The notes beneath the pieces are model-generated. The model was not told the origin of the DNA. It worked only from the letters and a program-made list of their open reading frames with translations, and did not search any database. From the NCBI RefSeq assembly GCF_014066305.1, contig NW_023501040.1, positions 1,152,001 through 1,216,000 of the forward strand: 64,000 nt of DNA, in the 5' to 3' direction. A program made the translations under genes and the position numbers. Shown in pieces: positions 44,508-54,750 of the stretch (positions are counted from its first letter, which is position 1; the number at the start of each line of letters is the position of its first letter). The stretch is from Letharia columbiana. Its lineage: Eukaryota; Ascomycota; Lecanoromycetes; Lecanorales; Parmeliaceae.

Positions 44508-46138
44508 AATATCTCCGACAAACCCCTTGTCCAGCATGTAAATTTCTTGTTGGTGTTCTTGAATGCTACTCTTTCGCCCTCTTGTACCGGCATGAGCATT
44601 TTCAGGCTCGGAGAATCTAGATAAAATTTTACTGATCTGAAATATTAGCCATATGTGAGATGCCCAAGCACTTACGTGCCAAAATTCTTTCCTCTCAGCC
44701 TCAAGCACCTGATGTCGACAATGCTTTCGGACACTCGACGTATAGCCGAGGTTGGGAATGAGCCTCGAGGACATGCACACTCTCTTCTTTAGCTGAGGCT
44801 CGGGCATTGAAGGAGGTTGCCATGTTACTTTTGAAGGTGATTGGCATTTTACATGTTCGCGGTGCGCGATTGCGGACTCGTGACATTGGTCTGACACAGC
44901 CTCTATTCGCGGGGAACCCTCCCTGCAGGATTGGAAAAAGCGTTCCACCAAAAGAAAGAATTGGCAGACTTCCAAGTGTAAGGTCAGGTTATCTAATCCG
45001 CCGTCAGGATTCCAAGAGGGTTGTCTTGAGGAACTCTGACTCATGTTCACACTTCATGGTGCGTCAATTTCGACGCATGACCGATGACCTCCTTTAGGTG
45101 GTTGACGACCTCCTGCGTCACGGAACTTTGCGAAGGAGGAGTCTCGGTAATTCAGAAAGAACAGGATTGTGGGAATCTCGTAAAAGTATCCAGACAGGGC
45201 CAATCACATCCCCATGGCCGTACTAAAGAATGATCAGATGAAGATATATCGATTGATCATGTGTGGCTAGCACTTTGTAAATTTTCCAACAGACTCCATC
45301 AAGACTATCTCTGATGGTGCACACTGTGTGGTTGAACAGCGTATCTCCACCAACGTTATGAAATGTTTGAGAGTGGAATAGAAAGTGGGTCGACATGATC
45401 GCTGTATATCAACACGAAAAGAAAGGCCTCTGTATCGGCTTCGCCGATAAAAAGCTTCTTGGCTGAACCCCGGACGGTTAGGGTTACGATTTGTGTACTA
45501 CGGCGGCCAGCCCTAAATCTAACCCAATAAGAATTCCCAACACCAGCAACTTCTAACTGTGAAATTCGAACGTTTGAAGAGACTTGGGCTCTTTATAGAT
45601 TTCAAAAGAATAGCGAAATCCGTTCAAGTTGTAAGAGTTGACTAAAAATAGGATGCCTTTCACTGATTGGCGTGACCGGAAACTTAAGTGTCCAGCGTAA
45701 GCCAAAATCCATCCAGGAGCCAACTTTTTTTCAACTCATTTTATGGCATTTAGATGGGTGCCAAATGTCTTCGGCAGAGGCTGATTGGTCGTGAAGATGC
45801 TGATCTTTCATGGGCGCGCAGATGTAGGGGTGAGTAACCTCTTGGCTTTTCGACTGATCTGGCGAATGATTCGGAGTTAGGTGGGGCGGGTTGGGTGAAT
45901 TGGAATTTAGGTGAGGTGGGATGCCCGCCAATGAATATCAGTTTTGCGTAATCATGAATTCATCGTTATATTTGTGAGTGCATCTCTAAAAGCACATGAA
46001 GGGAGAGAAAAAACCATGAGAATCGGGCAGCGCGACGCTGCGCTGGCATTGCCTAAAAGACTAAAATAAGCGAAGAAGAAAAGGTGACGATCTTCGCAGG
46101 ATTGCGCCTGGTGCGGCTGTCTGGACCCCCGCATTCTT

Positions 46139-46191
46139 TGACATCACCACCTTCCTTGATCGTCAATAGTGCCGAGTCACGTGAGTGATTT
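46139..46191. repeat. dispersed repeat copy 2, with CACGTGA core
   Basis: GACATCACCACCTTCCTTGA, then AGTGCCGAGTCACGTGAG. See the copy at 44456-44507, same orientation, about 1.7 kb away. Confidence 0.6.
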
Positions 46192-46799
46192 CGGCCCAAG
46201 AACTTGGATTAAGTATCGTTAAGGTAGGGGCCACCTTTTCGGCGCGTAAAGGCTGCAGCGATAGCCTGATAGCCTGATACGAGTAGGTACAGTAGTGAAC
46301 ACCGCCCTCAAGGCCTGGACAACACCCATTCTCCTCCAACTTCTTGTCGCTCTATTAGCTGCGTCAACTGTACATTGCATGGTTGTAAAGAATCCAATTA
46401 GCTCATCATGCTTGCGATCCCTAGAAAACGCTACAGACTGATTCCGCAGTCGCGGAGCCCAGATCCTAAGACCTTGATCTCATGCATATCATTATTAAAT
46501 CATTGATTTCAAACTCGTCCTCCGCGGACTGGTCCGAACCGAGCCTTGAGGACTATGCATCTTATCCTCCAAGAGGGGAAGCTAGGGATTGCAGGAAATC
46601 TATTCATGATAAGAGTTCGTGGTGCTCGCTTGCTGTGTCGCAAACATTTCCCAAAGTGGCTTGAAGCTGCGGGTACTCGGATCTAAACGATTTCCTTCTT
46701 GAAGGGTTGATAGGGCTGGGAAAATGATTCTCATAGCTTCTCCCATCTCGAGAAAATGCATCGCAACAGTCCAGCAGGAAAAGGTGAGTGAGCATCATT

Positions 46800-47510
46800 T
46801 CATAAATCTTTCGAGATTATCTTTGGCTCCACCGGCTCCTTAGATCCTGTCAGTTCTGGCACGCGAGTAGTAACACTTTTCAAGTAGCTAGCGAGCTCCT
46901 GACGAGAGACGCCCTCCCAAACCAAAACCTTGCCAAGGCGGAATGAACATGACTTTCGCAGTCTAGAAAAAGGTTGCAGAACGGTCTTTTTGGTCTCCCA
47001 CTCGGCGACATCGCCGGCATCAGACCAGCAGATTTCCATGTCGCGCTTGACCGGGACTTCCGCGAGCCTCCGACAGATTTCGTCGATGCCACGCTCGACT
47101 CGATGGACAGCCTGGAAGAGGGTCTCCCTTCTTGGCTGGCTTTGGACAGGCCTGAATTTACCGAATCCAATATAGACTAGGCCTACCGGACCGCGTTCGT
47201 GGGGGAATTCGAAGTTGAATTGAATGTGGGCTGACTGCGCCAAACCATCAGGTAGAACATCTGGTAAAGACAGCTTCGCGTCGATGCTCGCGATCACGTT
47301 GATCTTCCACGGACGTTTAGAGGTTGCGGAGAAAGCCATACGAGCCTCTTGACAGACTTGGTGGCTTATCTGAAGAAGTTGAGGTGGATAGTCGTAGGCT
47401 GCCAGAGCGGCAAATTGTTTACCCAATGAGATTGGCTCTCGGCGACCTAGTTCGAGTTCACGGTAGATCTGGAATCGTATTTCTATTGGTAGATCAAGAA
47501 GAGTGAGCAT
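46800..47510 (-). CDS. 2EXR/F-box-like protein, 236 aa
   Basis: A single exon from ATG 47510. It opens with MLTLLDLPIEIRFQIYRELE, the LPxEIRxxIY helix of fungal 2EXR/F-box-like proteins. PPQLLQISHQVCQEARMAFS follows, corresponding to the family's Cxx...EA element. The rest is alpha/beta with VGLVYIGFGKF and a charged C-terminus. There is no signal peptide or membrane segment. It is one of several F-box/2EXR-like genes in this window. Function is unknown and no lesion is seen. Confidence 0.8.
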   Translation of the reverse strand: MLTLLDLPIEIRFQIYRELELGRREPISLGKQFAALAAYDYPPQLLQISHQVCQEARMAFSATSKRPWKINVIASIDAKLSLPDVLPDGLAQSAHIQFNFEFPHERGPVGLVYIGFGKFRPVQSQPRRETLFQAVHRVERGIDEICRRLAEVPVKRDMEICWSDAGDVAEWETKKTVLQPFSRLRKSCSFRLGKVLVWEGVSRQELASYLKSVTTRVPELTGSKEPVEPKIISKDL

Positions 47511-48380
47511 GGTGGAGGTAGGAGGGCCGGTATCGATTGGTTGAGGCTAAATTGTAGGATGTCGGTGCAGCCGAAGCTATGTGGTGATTACGGAAGGACG
47601 CAAAATCGATGGTGTCCAAGTGTAGGAGATACGCGTGTAAGTGTGTGAGTGTGTGTGGTGAAGAGGAGCGTTAGATGTGGGTAAGGATAAACGGATAAGG
47701 AAGGTAGGTCCTGATTTTCTCAGCACAATGGACAAGTTGCAGAGGAGGTGATGCAGTAGAGTGTGTTGTATGGTGAGGTGTTTTAATCCCAAGGCAGAAT
47801 TAGGATCACCAGGATCGTCGGTTAAGACACCCCGGCTGTCTCTTAGGGCTTTAGGAGGGGCCCTTTAAGGCTGACCCGGCAGTCTGTTTCTCACCGTCCC
47901 GGTCCCGGAGGGCTAGGCATGCTTAGCGGTACGCGCTACCGCTAAACCTTCCAATGGAGGCTACCTTACTTTACCTTCTAGACCACTTGACATGCTCTTT
48001 TTTTGCGTCTTGCGATCCAATCCAAATATAAATCTATTGGATGCCCAGTTATTTTCCAACAAGGACATGACCGTTGTCTCCTCATCCTCCTTCCACTTCT
48101 TCCCCTCCATCTCCGCCAACTCCCCGCACTCTCCTGCATACATCCACGACCAGATGAGACCTTCAACATCTCAATTTCACTTTAGACACTCACCGCCGGC
48201 GCCTTGCATCACCCCCCAACCTCACAAGGCCATAGCGACAAGAGGAGAAGAAAGGCTTTGAGAGCAGGAACAAACAGACGACTGTCAACGGCGCTCGGGC
48301 GTCTGCAGTATGTCGCAAAGGCATGTGCCACCACCTCTTCGCCCTCCGTCAAACGACTGTCGCTGACCTCCATGGCCTAG
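47511..48380. other. intergenic and 5' region of the Krev-1 gene
   Basis: This is a pyrimidine-rich promoter-like sequence. A canonical intron (GTATGT at 48308, GCTGAC, CTAG at 48380) could lie in the leader of the Krev-1 gene. Confidence 0.4.
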
Positions 48381-49340
48381 AAGGGAGTACCACATTGTCG
48401 TGCTCGGTGCGGGTGAGAACAACTGTCCTATGTGTCAAGATGCTGGACTGAAACATGCTGTAACAGGAGGTGTGGGCAAGAGCTGTCTTACCGGTACGCG
48501 GCGTTCTTGCGCCTCTATACCCGCATTCTGCTCACAGCTACATACAGCACAATTTGTACAGAACGTGTGGATAGAAAGCTATGACCCTACGATAGAGGAC
48601 TCGTACAGGAAACAGATTGAGGTTGACGTGAGTACCGATCGCTCGGCTTGATTGGGAGATGCTGATGTGCGACAGGGGCGACAATGCATATTAGAGATGT
48701 ATGGAGACATAGCGCGCTATGCAGACGACCTCGAGACATTATGCTGATAGATACCCAGATTAGATACTGCAGGCACAGAACAATTCAGTGAGCCCTCCAT
48801 TATCTTATCCCACAAACGCCCAGGCTAACGCAACCGCAGCCGCCATGAGGTACATCTTGCCCACCCAACCTACACTAATATCCCACCCCTAATGTTCCTC
48901 CCTCAAACAGAGAACTCTACATGAAATCGGGCCAAGGCTTCCTTCTCGTCTTCAGCATAACCTCCCTGACCTCCCTCACTGAGCTTCACGAACTCCGCGA
49001 CCAAATCGTCCGCATCAAAGACGACCCCCTCGTCCCTCTCGTCATTGTCGGCAACAAATCCGACCTCGAAGAAGACCGCGCCGTCTCCCGCTCCCGCGCC
49101 TTCCAAGTTTCCCAATCCTGGAATGCACCATACTACGAAACATCAGCGCGAGCGAGGCGGAATGTGGATGAATCATTTGTGGATCTCTGCAAGCAGATAA
49201 TCCGTAAAGACATGGCGACCCGACAGGTTAGGGAGATGGAAAAGTTGGATAGAGGGGACAGACACAGGCCGGGAAGAGGAGGCAGGAAGAGAAAGAAGAA
49301 GTTCTTGGACGGCGGGAATTCGAGATGTAACATCTTATAG
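48381..49340 (+). CDS. krev-1: Krev-1/Rsr1 (Rap-type) Ras GTPase
   Basis: Seven exons give 209 residues from the first conserved Arg: 48381-48412, 48467-48493, 48548-48627, 48676-48698, 48759-48787, 48840-48849 and 48911-49340. The exon at 48840-48849 is only ten bases. The motifs are the P-loop GAGGVGKS, the effector region [25 protein letters not shown] and ETSA. Thr follows DTAG where Ras has Gln, the hallmark of Rap/Rsr1/Krev-1. A polybasic tail and a CNIL CAAX box predict geranylgeranylation and membrane attachment. The family controls polarity and bud/hyphal site selection. The start codon is unresolved: no in-frame ATG precedes REYHIVV unless a further 5' exon exists; ATG 48310 with a weak acceptor is the nearest option. 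Confidence 0.9.
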
Positions 49341-49629
49341 CAGGCTACCAAAGATGAGGGTGGCTGCCGTAAATATTCGATTGGACGTACATGCATCATA
49401 TTCTAAGCGAATCAGCGAGGCGTATGTGGAAGGACCGGCTAATGGCCATCATAGACCAACTAATATATGGCGTTCGGTTCAGAGATACTTTTACATCTGC
49501 ACAATTTGAGTATTCTGCCTTCGTTGATCACGTCTCAACCTTTCCAGACCATTTCATCTATCCTCCCATATCAGGTGCACAGGCGTCGGTTGCCGCATCT
49601 TCAACGTAACGCCAAACTCCACCACCCTC

Positions 49630-49925
49630 TCACCCTCTCCAACTTCCCCTCCACCCTTTCCAACCTCGGTCTCGACCTTCAACCTCCATCACCTTCACCA
49701 GCACCGCCACAAAGTCCACCCGATTGAACATCCGCACCGCATACACCCTCGCCTCCCACTCCGCGGAATCAAGTTCCCTTTCCCTCCAACAAACCCCTTC
49801 TATCCTGTCGGCGAACTCGCAGTGCTTGCCGCGGGCGTACAAGCGCGGGAAGACGGCCCTCCAGTGATCGAGGAGCCAGAGAAAGGTTGGGGGTGGGGGG
49901 GGTGGGTATTTGGAATTCGTGTGGA
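49630..49925 (-). CDS. possible 3' exon of an unknown gene
   Basis: The minus frame reads TFLWLLDHWRAVFPRLYARG, then CEFADRIEGVCWRERELDSA and VYAVRMFNRVDFVAVLVKVM, ending at 49630. The alternation of charged and aromatic residues looks like real protein, and the frame is open upstream to about 49925. The 5' exons are not clear: an ATG at 50237 (MTKLLTCDHAAIDRC) followed by a GTGGGT donor could belong to it. I do not recognise a family. Confidence 0.35.
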
Positions 49926-50392
49926 CTAGGCTAGCACAAAAGGAAACTGTTCGAGTCGCTACAACTTACTGCCTTCAAATCAGGACGTTCGATCGACGTT
50001 GACGTAGCGGAAGAATGTTGAAGGGGAGAATAAGAAGAAGAAAAGTCGCTGTTGTACTCAAGTTGACTTCCAGCTCTCTGTACAAGGCAATTCACGCACG
50101 CTATTCGTCGAGAGGGGGGTCCATGTCTTTGGAATTTGGGCCGTCGTGAAGCCAAAGGCCACCCACCTGCTTGAAGAGAACGATATATCTCGCATCTGTC
50201 TATGGCCGCGTGGTCACACGTAAGGAGCTTGGTCATGGGGTTAATCGATAGGGAGATAGCAATGCTCTTGATTATCTTATCAACTGTACGATCAGCACCA
50301 CGGGGGTTTTGATATCCTATCGTATCATACACATTCACACGCCCTCTCTCTTCCTTCGCCAACCATCTCCTCCCCCCCCCCCCCAAAAGAAA

Positions 50393-50426
<34 letters not shown>

Positions 50427-50477
50427 AGAAAGAAAACCACGATCCTCCAACCCCCCCCCTCCTCACCACCTCCCCCC
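49926..50477. other. intergenic with microsatellites
   Basis: It contains a long C run near 50371-50385 and an (AAAG)n tract at about 50386-50436. A long minus frame here is Phe/Ser-rich because of the microsatellite and is not credible over that part. Confidence 0.4.
50386..50436. repeat. (AAAG)n microsatellite
   Basis: About ten uninterrupted AAAG/GAAA units directly follow a run of about 14 C. Confidence 0.9.
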
Positions 50478-51609
50478 CTACGCCTCCAACTCCACACTCC
50501 TCACCGACGACCGCCGCCCCTGCATCTCGTACACCCCGCCCACATCCGCCGCCGGCGCGTCCCCCCCGCCCCCCTTCCCCGCCGCCCCGTACTCGCTCAC
50601 CTCGCCCCCGGCCGGCAGCGCGACCAGGTGCTCCGTCTGGCTCAGGCGCGCGTGTTCCCGGTGCTTGACGTGGCCGCGCAGGAGGAGGAGGCCGAGGCCC
50701 GCGAGGGCGAGGACGCCGAGGGGGGACGCCGACGCCGAGGCCGGCTTTGGCGCCCGGGGTGAGGGCGGGCGGGGGGTGGGTGGGTGAGGGTGGGGCGGTG
50801 GAGGGGGGGGGGGTGGTGGTGGGTGGGGGTGCGGCGGTGGTGGTGGTGGATGGCGCGAGGGTGTCCTGGGGCGGCGGCGGCGGCGGCGGCGGCGAGGCCG
50901 GGGGCGGTGAAGATGACGGGGTAGAGGGACGACTCGTGCACGGTGCTTTGCTGGGTGACGATGGTGGAGCTGATGATGGATTTGTCGTCCGCGTCTTCGT
51001 TGTTGTAGAGGGTGGTGGTCACGCAGCGGGCCCAGCTGGCCGTGTTGAGGGGGTCGCAGTTGATCGTCACGCTGGGTTTTTTTGGGTGTCAGCGACGTTT
51101 CCGGGCCCGCTTTTTGCTTTTTCGGCGGGTTCGAGGGGGGAGAGGGGCTTACTTACGTTTGGTTGAAGGCTTCGAGCCAGGTGGGGACGGGAGTGGTGAC
51201 GGAGAATGGATCTTGGCCGAGGTTGATGCTGGTTGGGTGAGTGAGTGAGGTTCTTGGAAGGGGAAGGGCATGGAAGGGATGGGGGTTGGGGGTGGAGTCA
51301 GCGTCTGGGGTTCTCTTACTTGGGCATGAGATATTGGGTGTTGGCTGAATCTGCGGAAAAGGTGTAGCTGTTGTTGTTGGCGCAGCCACTGGATCCAGGC
51401 CAGAATAATGTATCGTTGAAGTTCCCGCAGTCGATCGTGTAGTAGGTCGTCTTGTCGGTGACGGTCATTGCGCCAAGAAACGTCTGCGGCGACGGAGGGG
51501 TTACCCAGAAGAGGCCATCCGGTAGAAGGAGGGTGGTCGAGGAGTTTTGAGCTGAGGCATAACAGAGAAGAGCTACGGCTGTGAAAAAGGTAACTGCGGC
51601 CATCTTCAT
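50478..51609 (-). CDS. single-pass membrane protein with Thr/Pro stalk; apparent frameshift
   Basis: Exons 51609-51320, 51228-51157 and 51071-50478 join in phase through GT-AG introns of 91 and 85 nt. The first 21 residues are a signal peptide (VTFFTAVALLCYASA). The ectodomain has Cys pairs (YTIDCGNFNDTLFW, GSSGCANN, TINCDPLNTASWARC) and N-glycosylation sites, then SSLYPVIFTAPG. A Thr/Pro stalk, a helix (GVGVPLGVLALAGLGLLLL) and a tail ending SVRSVELEA are encoded one frame away from the ectodomain. The frame must change between the GCC array near 50870-50895 and the C10 tract near 50800 (sense strand). Either slippage-prone sequence has been misread or the allele is broken. The architecture resembles the protein at 8925-9779. 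Confidence 0.7.
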
Positions 51610-52158
51610 GCTGCTGTACTGCGGTGGTGGGGTTGATGGCAGGAGGTGACAAAGGTGAAGATCAATGTGAAGAAAGGATTTTTATCCTTGGTGAGAGTCA
51701 GTGGTGGTGTTGTGTAGCACAAGAAAACCCCTGTCCAAGATATTACCGAAGAGCCGATTGGCCGCCACTGAAGTTGCCACAGAGGTCAACACATGTAGAA
51801 GAACGGACTTGAGTTGGGTGGACGTGAATGTGTCATTACCTACGATTCCATCTTTTAGAAACAGCTAGTAGAGCAGTCTCACTTACCGGTCCAAGCAAGT
51901 CCTTTCAAAAGTCCTGACGGAAGTTGGTAGAAGAAATAGGTAGTTGAAGGCCAGTGGTTTAAGTGCTATCTCTATACCTATGTATGACATTGGCGACGAT
52001 GTTCGTGAATGCCCAGGCTCTCCGGGTAACCCCAAACGTCGCGCGGAAAAAAATAGGATCATGTATAGAGTGTCAAACTGCTTCACGATTCTCCCATCGC
52101 TCTGAGCCTCTCAGGATTTCGCCCCTTTCCCAGAAAGATACGAGACCCCGTTTCATCT
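51610..52158. other. intergenic, nothing recognised
   Basis: This is the region between the surface-protein promoter and the protease 3' end. No feature is supported. Confidence 0.4.
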
Positions 52159-53528
52159 CTACGGCCCTCCTCCCGGATACAGCTTTTCGTAAGCAGCGAT
52201 ATTCCACACGTAGTAGCTCTGCCACGAAGTCCCACTCGGACTATCGTAGCAGCTGCTCTGGAACAGCCAGTCGCCACTTATGAGTGGATCTGAGGAGTCG
52301 ACGGGGCCCCAGAAACTTTGCGCTGTGCCGCTGCAATCTGGTTCTGTAAAGGCAGTCATGTTGTAATCGGTGTAGAAACCCTACATTTTGGAAATCAAAG
52401 TCAGCCATAGGTACGAAGACCAGTTTCCAATCATTCGAGAGTCGAACCAACTTCGAAGAGTTGTGTTTAGGACTGGAAAAGCTGGAAAGTAGAAGAAACG
52501 GCACGACGAACCTGTGTGGCATTGCTGACATATAGCATCATCTCAACCGCAGTCGTGCCTTGCGGTAACAGCCAGCAATCGGCCACATTCACACCGTTCA
52601 TGCCGCCAGTATTAGGGATACCGCAGCCGCCTGGGCCACCTGATGTCTTGCTATTCGAAGCGACCCCTGGAGCACTGCAGGAACCACCAGAGGACATGAT
52701 CCACTGATTAACGGGGCCTGGAAGACAGCCAGCCGCATCACCGTCGATACCGCCATAGACACCCTCGTCAGGATCTTCTGGCTCGATATCCTTCCCACAT
52801 TTGTCCGACCAATAAGCGCCGAGGGTCACGAACATCCAGTTATCGGCGTTGATGATCGCCTGAGCGGCAGTGTTGGGGTTACTGGCTAGACTAACGCAAT
52901 TCGCTGACCCATACGTATAATCGTTGAATGGAGGGTCCGGGGAAGTTGTAAGCGAGAAGTAGGCGGGGTTCAAATGACTGAACTCGTGGAGGAGTGTCAT
53001 TGCGCCCGTCTCGTATTCGTCCAGATAGGTATTGTCACAAGTCATGGCACTGGTCGCTGGTTGCGCGAAGAAAGCGTCGCACATGGTAATTGTGGTACCT
53101 TCAGTATATGCATATGGCATGTAGCCTGGTTGGGAGGACTCTTGGCATTTGGGGTCATCGGAAGTGCCAATGTAGTCGATGGTGACCGTATAGTCTTGAT
53201 CGTCGCCGAGGGCGATGAACTTGGTAAGGAAGTTGTTGTTATATTCTTTGGCATGATCTGCGCTCTGGTATCTGCTCGGGATGAAGAGCTCATAAAAGTA
53301 GTTGTCTTCGTCTATGATAGTCTTGGCTTTGGTGGCAATGGTTTGTCCAGCAGCATACTCTGTCAGAACAGTTTGGTAGTGAGACGTGTCTATATGAGAA
53401 CCCTGAGCGAATTTACGGGCAACCAAAGCTCCAGAAGAGGTATCGCTCGGGGGTGCTAAGAGTGGGTTGGCGGATGTAAGCCCGACAAAGAAGCTGCCTA
53501 TCGCAGCATACTGGGCAGTGGAAAGCAT
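52159..53528 (-). CDS. secreted HEXXH zinc metalloprotease (deuterolysin/M35-like), 412 aa
   Basis: Exons 53528-52512 and 52380-52159 join in frame through a 131-nt intron (GTTCGT donor, ATGTAG acceptor). The start is the ATG at 53528; longer readings use a non-ATG codon. Residues 1-20 are a signal peptide (QYAAIGSFFVGLTSA). The zinc motif is TLLHEFSHL, with HEFSH at residues 181-185 (His, catalytic Glu, His). Downstream DYTYGSANCVSLA and AIINADNWMFVTLGAYW resemble the third-ligand region of M35-like and lysine-specific metalloendopeptidases. Cys-rich segments (CDNTYLDEY, GGCGIPNTGG) suggest disulfides. The last exon adds a Trp/Tyr-rich domain (GFYTDYNMTAFTEPDC). The enzyme is probably extracellular. 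The classic GTxxD motif is not seen, so the exact family is uncertain. Confidence 0.85.
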
Positions 53529-54750
53529 GCTAAGCGTACAGTAGCACTGAGGGTGAGAATCAAAAAATGAGGTCGAACAGCGGAGGTATTCGTTCGGTGT
53601 ATGTTCAGTAAAGAAGTTTCTCACCACGTTTGAGCAATTCGTCTTGGTGATACAGTAGTGACAAGCGTGGTAAGAAAAGCGAGATGAAGATTAAAAGTGT
53701 AATGCGACCTTCAAAAAGATATATGAATGATGAAGTTTATCCAGTTCCTTAATCCCACCTACCTTCGACTACCTCCGAATAGCAACACATAACCTTTCCA
53801 ACATCCACCATAGGCACGGCTCCGACGAACATCGTGAACGAATGTTATATTTATCATAGCGCATGCACGGGCCCGCCGTATCCATTTTCTACTTCAGCAC
53901 ACTAGATTTGAGCCGCAGCTTGTAAATTTCCCATGTCATATGAAGTGATGACGTTGCTGTCAGAATTAGACGCCGCTATCGGTCTGGGTAGGGTATCGTT
54001 GGTTGAGTCCACTGGAGCCTGCAGAACGTCGTTTCGTTTTGCTTTGCCGCCCGTGATTCCACTACGAGCATCATTCCGACGGTAGATGCACTGCGGTGAA
54101 GTTGGTATGCTATACGCTAAGCTTCAGCGGCAGGGTTTGCGAAAGTTCCAAGACGAGCTCCTTCGGAAACTTTTGAACACTAGGTCGTATGGGAGCAAAC
54201 TGATATGACAGGTCATGGTCTCAAAAAGTGATACGATACGTGGCTGCGGCGCGGCGTCAGACAGTATCGGCTGCGCCTCGTCCTTCCAACGATGCAGGTA
54301 GTACTCAGAGAACATTCGCAAGGAGTGCAAGTAAAACGCCCAAGCAATGAATACGAGTGTTTGTAGTTGACAAATCAGATACTGGCTATGTTGCCGAGAG
54401 GCACAGTGCTTACATCGTTACATGGACCTCGCCACATGCGAAAGTTAATACCACGGATGTATTCGATATAGGTACAGATATGGGTTTGTTGGACACATGG
54501 CGCTAATGTTTGACGGACACCAAGCTTATCTGGACCTCAGCAAGACAAACGACCGCGACATAGTCGAACGTGGGTCAGGCAAAGCAAGAGTCAGAGGTGC
54601 TCACCCTATGCTGATTACCAACGAGGAGCGTCATTAGAACCCTGACGAAAAGATCGTTGATGAAGGGACTGAAGTTGAAAGTAGGTCAGTTACTTCCCAG
54701 AGCGCTCAGAACAAGGTAGCATTACTCGATTTCACGTATGATAATCGACT

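Larger units (their letters stand above)
44268..46799. other. 2.5-kb intergenic with a dispersed 50-bp repeat
   Basis: A minus-strand frame at 45044-44439 is long (about 200 codons) but has no family signature, poor codon regularity and no ATG at its far end. I do not support it as a gene. Two related segments at 44456-44507 and 46139-46191 are listed separately. Confidence 0.4.

Noticed and set aside
44439..45044. Minus-strand frame of about 200 codons
   Set aside because: No recognisable domain, irregular composition, and overlap with the dispersed repeat. Judged a chance frame, though I cannot exclude a lineage-specific gene.
49931..50497. Minus-strand frame of 188 codons with a Phe/Leu/Ser hydrophobic start
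   Set aside because: Its first part is the (AAAG)n microsatellite read in antisense. The rest has no family signature.
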